From Anaerolineae bacterium (GTDB lineage Bacteria > Chloroflexota > Anaerolineae > 4572-78 > J111), in the NCBI GenBank assembly GCA_020433785.1, contig JAGRCC010000104.1, forward strand, positions 1-8,865: a DNA stretch of 8,865 bases, in the 5' to 3' direction. The position numbers and the translations under genes were made by a program. The notes below the pieces were generated by a model, which was given only the letters and a program-made list of their open reading frames with translations, was not told the DNA's origin and made no database searches. This document shows, in pieces, positions 6,427 through 8,865 of the stretch (position 1 is the first letter of the stretch; the number at the start of each line of letters is the position of its first letter).

Positions 6427-7923
6427 TTAGTTTGACATCGACAGCGTCGTGGCCCGAGCCTGGCGATCTTGCAGCCGTAAGTAGAACCAGACCAGCACCG
6501 CGCCGATCAGCAGCACCAACTGCGGCACCATCGTTTCCCAGGTGGGGAATACGCCCAGCAGCGGCACCGCCGGCAGCCAATCCACCGGCGAGGCCGGCAG
6601 CACCCCGCTCACTTGCAAGGCGTGGATGCCCGCTCCCAGGAATTTGAAGCCCAGGTAGTAAACTAACAGGCCGGCCACCAAAAAGAAGGGCCGTAGGGGC
6701 AGTTTGACGCCGACCTTAAACATCAAAACAGCCGCCACAGCCAAGATGGCGATCCCTAAACTCAGGCCCAATACTAAATCCTGTAAGCTAATGGCCGAGG
6801 CCATGCCCAGGTAAAATATGGCCGTTTCAGCCCCTTCTCGGAACACCGCTAAAAACGCCAGCAGCGCCAGCCCGACCAGACTACCACCGGCCAAAGCCCG
6901 GTTGGTACGGGTTTTGATGTAGCTCTGCCAGCCGTGGAGACTGGCTTTGCTGTGCAACCAGTAGGAGACATAAAACAACAGGCCGGCAGCGACCAGACCG
7001 GTCACCCCTTCGACCAGCTCGCGGTTTTGGCCGGAGGCCGCATAGTTAAAGACCGCATGCAGCGCCACCGCCACCACTAAGCTGGCCCCAATACCCAGCG
7101 CTCCGCCGATCCAAATCCAATGGCGTTTGTCGTCGTGGCCGGCGCGCTGTAAGAAGGCCATCAGCGCCACAATGACCAGCAGCGCTTCTAACCCTTCGCG
7201 CAGAATGATCGCCGCCGCATCAAACATGGAGTAAGTTTGTCCCCCCACAAACGGCGCCAGCGAGTCGCGCAGCCGTTCAATAGCGGCCTCAGCGCTGCTC
7301 AGATCGGCCGGCTGAACTCTAAGCGCGGCCATGGCCCGGCTGAGATCAACTTCGATAGCGGTATAGGCATCCGGCGATTTCGTGGCGATAGCGCCTTCGA
7401 CACTCGGCCAGGCCTGGCTAACGTAGTTCAAGGCGGCCGCGGCTTCAGCCGTTTCACCTGCCTCAACTTCCTGGTAGGCGGTGTTCAATGCTTTCATTAG
7501 ATCAGCCGGAGTGGCCTCGATTACAGTCGGCGCTTCTAACGGCGCATCGCCTAATTTATCCGCAATGGTTATCGCTTCGACTTCCAGATGCTTGTAAGCC
7601 AGACCCACCATGAACGGATCGACCGGGTCCGCTGCCAGGCTGGCTTTAACCGCATCCAGCGCACTCTCGAACTCGATGTAAGCCGATGGGTTTTGGGCCC
7701 GCACGCTATCTTCAAACGCTTCCCAGTGATCATGGGCTTCTTCATATTCAGCCTGCATGAGCGTTAGGTTTTCCTGTTCGGCGGCCGCCTCACCCTCAGC
7801 GGCAATATGGGCCAGTTCTCGGAGTTGATCGGCCCCCGTTGGCGATTGGGCCAAAGCCGGCCTGACGATAACCAGACCAACTAAACCCATTAAAAACGGC
7901 AGAAGATAACGAAACTTAACCAT
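6427..7923 (-). CDS. efeU: FTR1/EfeU-like high-affinity iron permease with N-terminal periplasmic domain
   Basis: This 498-residue protein should import iron across the cytoplasmic membrane. A signal peptide occupies residues 1-25 (cut after ALA). Residues about 27-225 are an extracytoplasmic helical domain; 232-498 form an FTR1 permease with about seven membrane helices. The two iron-binding REXXE motifs are REGLE at 242-246 and REGAE at 362-366, both intact, and ELVEGVTGL (302-310) is a further conserved acidic segment. The N-terminal domain is internally duplicated with a fixed 105-residue offset: NPSAYIEFESAL at 78-89 matches SPDAYTAIEVDL at 183-194. Total length and layout resemble Bacillus YwbL-type permeases, not the shorter E. 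coli EfeU. AAGGAG six bases before ATG 7923 fixes the start. No EfeO or EfeB partner is visible on this side. It diverges from a solute-binding lipoprotein gene. Confidence 0.93.
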   Translation of the reverse strand: MVKFRYLLPFLMGLVGLVIVRPALAQSPTGADQLRELAHIAAEGEAAAEQENLTLMQAEYEEAHDHWEAFEDSVRAQNPSAYIEFESALDAVKASLAADPVDPFMVGLAYKHLEVEAITIADKLGDAPLEAPTVIEATPADLMKALNTAYQEVEAGETAEAAAALNYVSQAWPSVEGAIATKSPDAYTAIEVDLSRAMAALRVQPADLSSAEAAIERLRDSLAPFVGGQTYSMFDAAAIILREGLEALLVIVALMAFLQRAGHDDKRHWIWIGGALGIGASLVVAVALHAVFNYAASGQNRELVEGVTGLVAAGLLFYVSYWLHSKASLHGWQSYIKTRTNRALAGGSLVGLALLAFLAVFREGAETAIFYLGMASAISLQDLVLGLSLGIAILAVAAVLMFKVGVKLPLRPFFLVAGLLVYYLGFKFLGAGIHALQVSGVLPASPVDWLPAVPLLGVFPTWETMVPQLVLLIGAVLVWFYLRLQDRQARATTLSMSN

Positions 7924-8029
7924 GCGATGCTCCTTAGGGAATTCTTTCTCTCAAGAAGTCATCGTAAACCAAATGTTCGCTAAATACAACAGCCTGGATT
8001 ACTTTCTATTTTTCATGGTTACAGGTACG

Positions 8030-8049
8030 AGATTAACCACGGTTAATCT
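8030..8049. promoter_or_regulatory. Perfect 20-bp palindrome, probable operator
   Basis: AGATTAACCACGGTTAATCT consists of two perfect 9-bp arms around a central AC. It lies 107 bp upstream of the efeU start and 155 bp upstream of the solute-binding protein start. The perfect symmetry and short centre suit a homodimeric repressor or activator. The TTAACC/GGTTAA order is the reverse of a DtxR-type box, so a different regulator is likely. The protein is not identified. Confidence 0.55.
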
Positions 8050-8070
8050 GGGAATTGACTTAGAGTAAAT

Positions 8071-8105
8071 AAGGCCGCCCTAGAGGCGATCTCTAAGCCG
8101 GCCTT
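8071..8105. repeat. Imperfect 15-bp inverted repeat with 5-nt loop
   Basis: AAGGCCGCCCTAGAG (8071-8085) and CTCTAAGCCGGCCTT (8091-8105) pair at 13 of 15 positions around the loop GCGAT. There is no T tract, and its position inside a divergent promoter region argues against a terminator. Its right arm overlaps the first of the 11-bp direct repeats. Confidence 0.5.
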
Positions 8106-8131
8106 AAGTTCAGCTTAAGCTGCTCTTAAAG
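8092..8131 (+). promoter_or_regulatory. Direct repeats at an 11-bp pitch, OmpR/PhoB-type binding-site candidate
   Basis: CTTAAG occurs at 8103 and 8114, and CTTAAA at 8125, each exactly 11 bp apart. A degenerate TCTAAG sits at 8092, also on the 11-bp step. Directly repeated half-sites with this pitch are characteristic of OmpR/PhoB-family regulators. CAGCTTAAGCTG at 8111-8122 is also a perfect 12-bp palindrome. The array ends about 70 bp upstream of the solute-binding protein start, a position suited to activation. The family assignment is inference from spacing. Confidence 0.45.
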
Positions 8132-8142
8132 ACCGCCAGGCC

Positions 8143-8167
8143 AATCTATGTTAGGCTAAGATAGATT
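8143..8167 (+). promoter_or_regulatory. DtxR/IdeR-like iron box upstream of the solute-binding protein gene
   Basis: A 25-bp palindrome has flanking arms AATCTAT and ATAGATT and the core GTTAGGCTAAG; 11 of 12 base pairs are complementary about centre 8155, with one G-G pair at the arm-core junction. By eye, 8146-8164 matches the DtxR/IdeR consensus TTAGGTTAGGCTAACCTAA at 14 of 19 positions, including the full central GTTAGGCTAA. It ends 36 bp before ATG 8204 and would cover the -35 region of the best promoter candidate, as expected for an iron-dependent repressor site. It is about 220 bp from efeU, so control of that gene is less certain. Confidence 0.55.
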
Positions 8168-8203
8168 GACTCGAATAATTTTACAAATGAAGGAACAAGT
8201 GCG

Positions 8204-8865
8204 ATGCCCACCATAAAAATCAATCATTGGCTCTTAGTTTGGAGTCTGCTGCTGCTGGTCGGCTTGACGGCCTGCGGTCAGGCGGCCAAACCCGATACGA
8301 CAATTTCCGCCTCGTCCGCCGCTCAGACCGGCTCCGACACCTCACAGGACACGGTCAAGAATGTGGTCGAAACCTCGGCGGCGGCGCAGGCTCACGCGCC
8401 GAAATTGGGTGAAACGGTCGCCAGCGCTGAAGATGTCACCACGCCCCGCACCCATCCGGGCGGCGAGTACCACGACGTGGCCACCTCCGATGCCGTCAGC
8501 TTCCAGCCCTATCTCACCAGCGACACCGCCTCCAGCGGCTATCAGGGGCTGGTCTGGGCCGGCGGGCTGCTGCGTCTGGATGAAAAGACGCTCGATTACA
8601 TTCCCAACATGGCCGAAAGTTACAGCATCTCCGAAGATGGCCTGACCTTTATTTTTCACCTGCGGCCCGATCTGAAATGGAGCGACGGCCAACCGCTGAC
8701 CGCTCACGACTTCGAGTGGACCTACAACCAGGCCAAAATGCCGGAGCATAGCTGGCCCTATCTGTCGCAGATCGACTTTATTCAATCGTACAAGGCGCTC
8801 GATGATAACACCCTGGAGATCAAAATCGATCACATCTACGCCCCGGCGCTGGGCCAAATCTCCGG
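8204..8865 (+). CDS. ABC-transporter solute-binding lipoprotein, SBP_bac_5 type (5' part, cut by window end)
   Basis: The frame is open from ATG 8204 to the end of the window, giving 220 codons of a protein that usually has 500-600 residues. The N-terminus is a lipoprotein signal: hydrophobic LLVWSLLLLVG and lipobox L-T-A-C24, so the mature protein is anchored outside the cytoplasmic membrane. A low-complexity Ala/Ser/Thr linker follows to about residue 85. From about 90 the sequence fits family 5 binding proteins: DAVSFQPYLTSDTASS, LVWAGGLLRLDEKTLDYIPNMAESY, and SEDGLTFIFHLRPDLKWSDGQPLTAHDFEWTY, the family signature block. The family delivers peptides, nickel, or metal chelates to an ABC permease; the ligand is not determined here. 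AAGGA is nine bases before the ATG. The iron-box-like palindrome upstream and the divergent iron permease suggest a metal or metallophore role, as inference. Confidence 0.9.
   Translation, partial: MPTIKINHWLLVWSLLLLVGLTACGQAAKPDTTISASSAAQTGSDTSQDTVKNVVETSAAAQAHAPKLGETVASAEDVTTPRTHPGGEYHDVATSDAVSFQPYLTSDTASSGYQGLVWAGGLLRLDEKTLDYIPNMAESYSISEDGLTFIFHLRPDLKWSDGQPLTAHDFEWTYNQAKMPEHSWPYLSQIDFIQSYKALDDNTLEIKIDHIYAPALGQIS

Larger units (their letters stand above)
7924..8203. other. 280-bp divergent control region between efeU and the solute-binding protein gene
   Basis: No gene is seen here. It holds four separate symmetric or repeated elements listed individually. For efeU, a weak minus-strand promoter candidate is TTGTAT (7989 down to 7984) and TACGAT (7966 down to 7961), with a 17-bp spacer, about 40 bases before the start codon. 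For the rightward gene, AATAAT at 8174-8179 lies 17 bp after TTAGGC (8151-8156), a poor -35 that falls inside an iron-box-like palindrome. Confidence 0.5.

Noticed and set aside
8071..8105. Inverted repeat as an intrinsic terminator.
   Set aside because: It has no T tract on either strand and lies between two gene starts, where no transcript is expected to end.
8342..8857. Long open frame on the minus strand opposite the solute-binding protein.
   Set aside because: It is the antisense of a well-supported lipoprotein gene, with no ribosome binding site or recognisable domain.

Overview
This 8.9-kb window looks like chromosomal DNA from a moderately GC-rich, free-living bacterium. A run of LysW-type lysine/arginine genes, a DesK/NarL-type two-component pair and an EfeU-like iron permease with a large periplasmic domain would fit Chloroflexota (Anaerolineae/Caldilineae-like) or a related lineage. 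That placement is inference from gene content; no rRNA or marker gene is present.

Layout: (1) 1-3257, plus strand: the 3' end of lysY, a beta-class DNA methyltransferase, lysZ and lysJ. LysZ, LysY and LysJ would be three consecutive steps (kinase, reductase, aminotransferase) on substrates carried by the amino-group carrier LysW. A DNA methyltransferase sits inside this operon with gaps of 9 and 13 bp. The 77 bp between lysZ and lysJ is a mirror-arranged heptanucleotide repeat that contains the lysJ start codon. (2) 5639-3263, minus strand: a SnoaL/NTF2-like protein, a two-TM histidine kinase and a NarL/LuxR-type response regulator, packed with gaps of 4 and 9 bp. A NarL-like 7-2-7 inverted repeat with an extra half-site lies upstream. 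The operon converges on lysJ with only 5 bp between stop codons. (3) 5943-6266, plus strand: a small winged-helix-like protein, followed by an 80-nt hairpin. (4) 7923-6427, minus strand: an FTR1/EfeU-like iron permease with signal peptide and a duplicated periplasmic domain. (5) 8204 to the end, plus strand: the start of a lipoprotein solute-binding protein (SBP_bac_5 type), cut by the window edge. The 280 bp between the two divergent transporter genes holds a perfect 20-bp palindrome, an imperfect hairpin, direct repeats at an 11-bp pitch and a DtxR/IdeR-like palindrome.

Most genes belong to recognisable families. The unusual material is the methyltransferase inside the lysine operon, the SnoaL-kinase-regulator operon, recurring 7-bp intergenic repeats that supply translation signals, and the dense control region between the transporter genes. 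I see no CRISPR array, tRNA, rRNA, insertion sequence or prophage gene.
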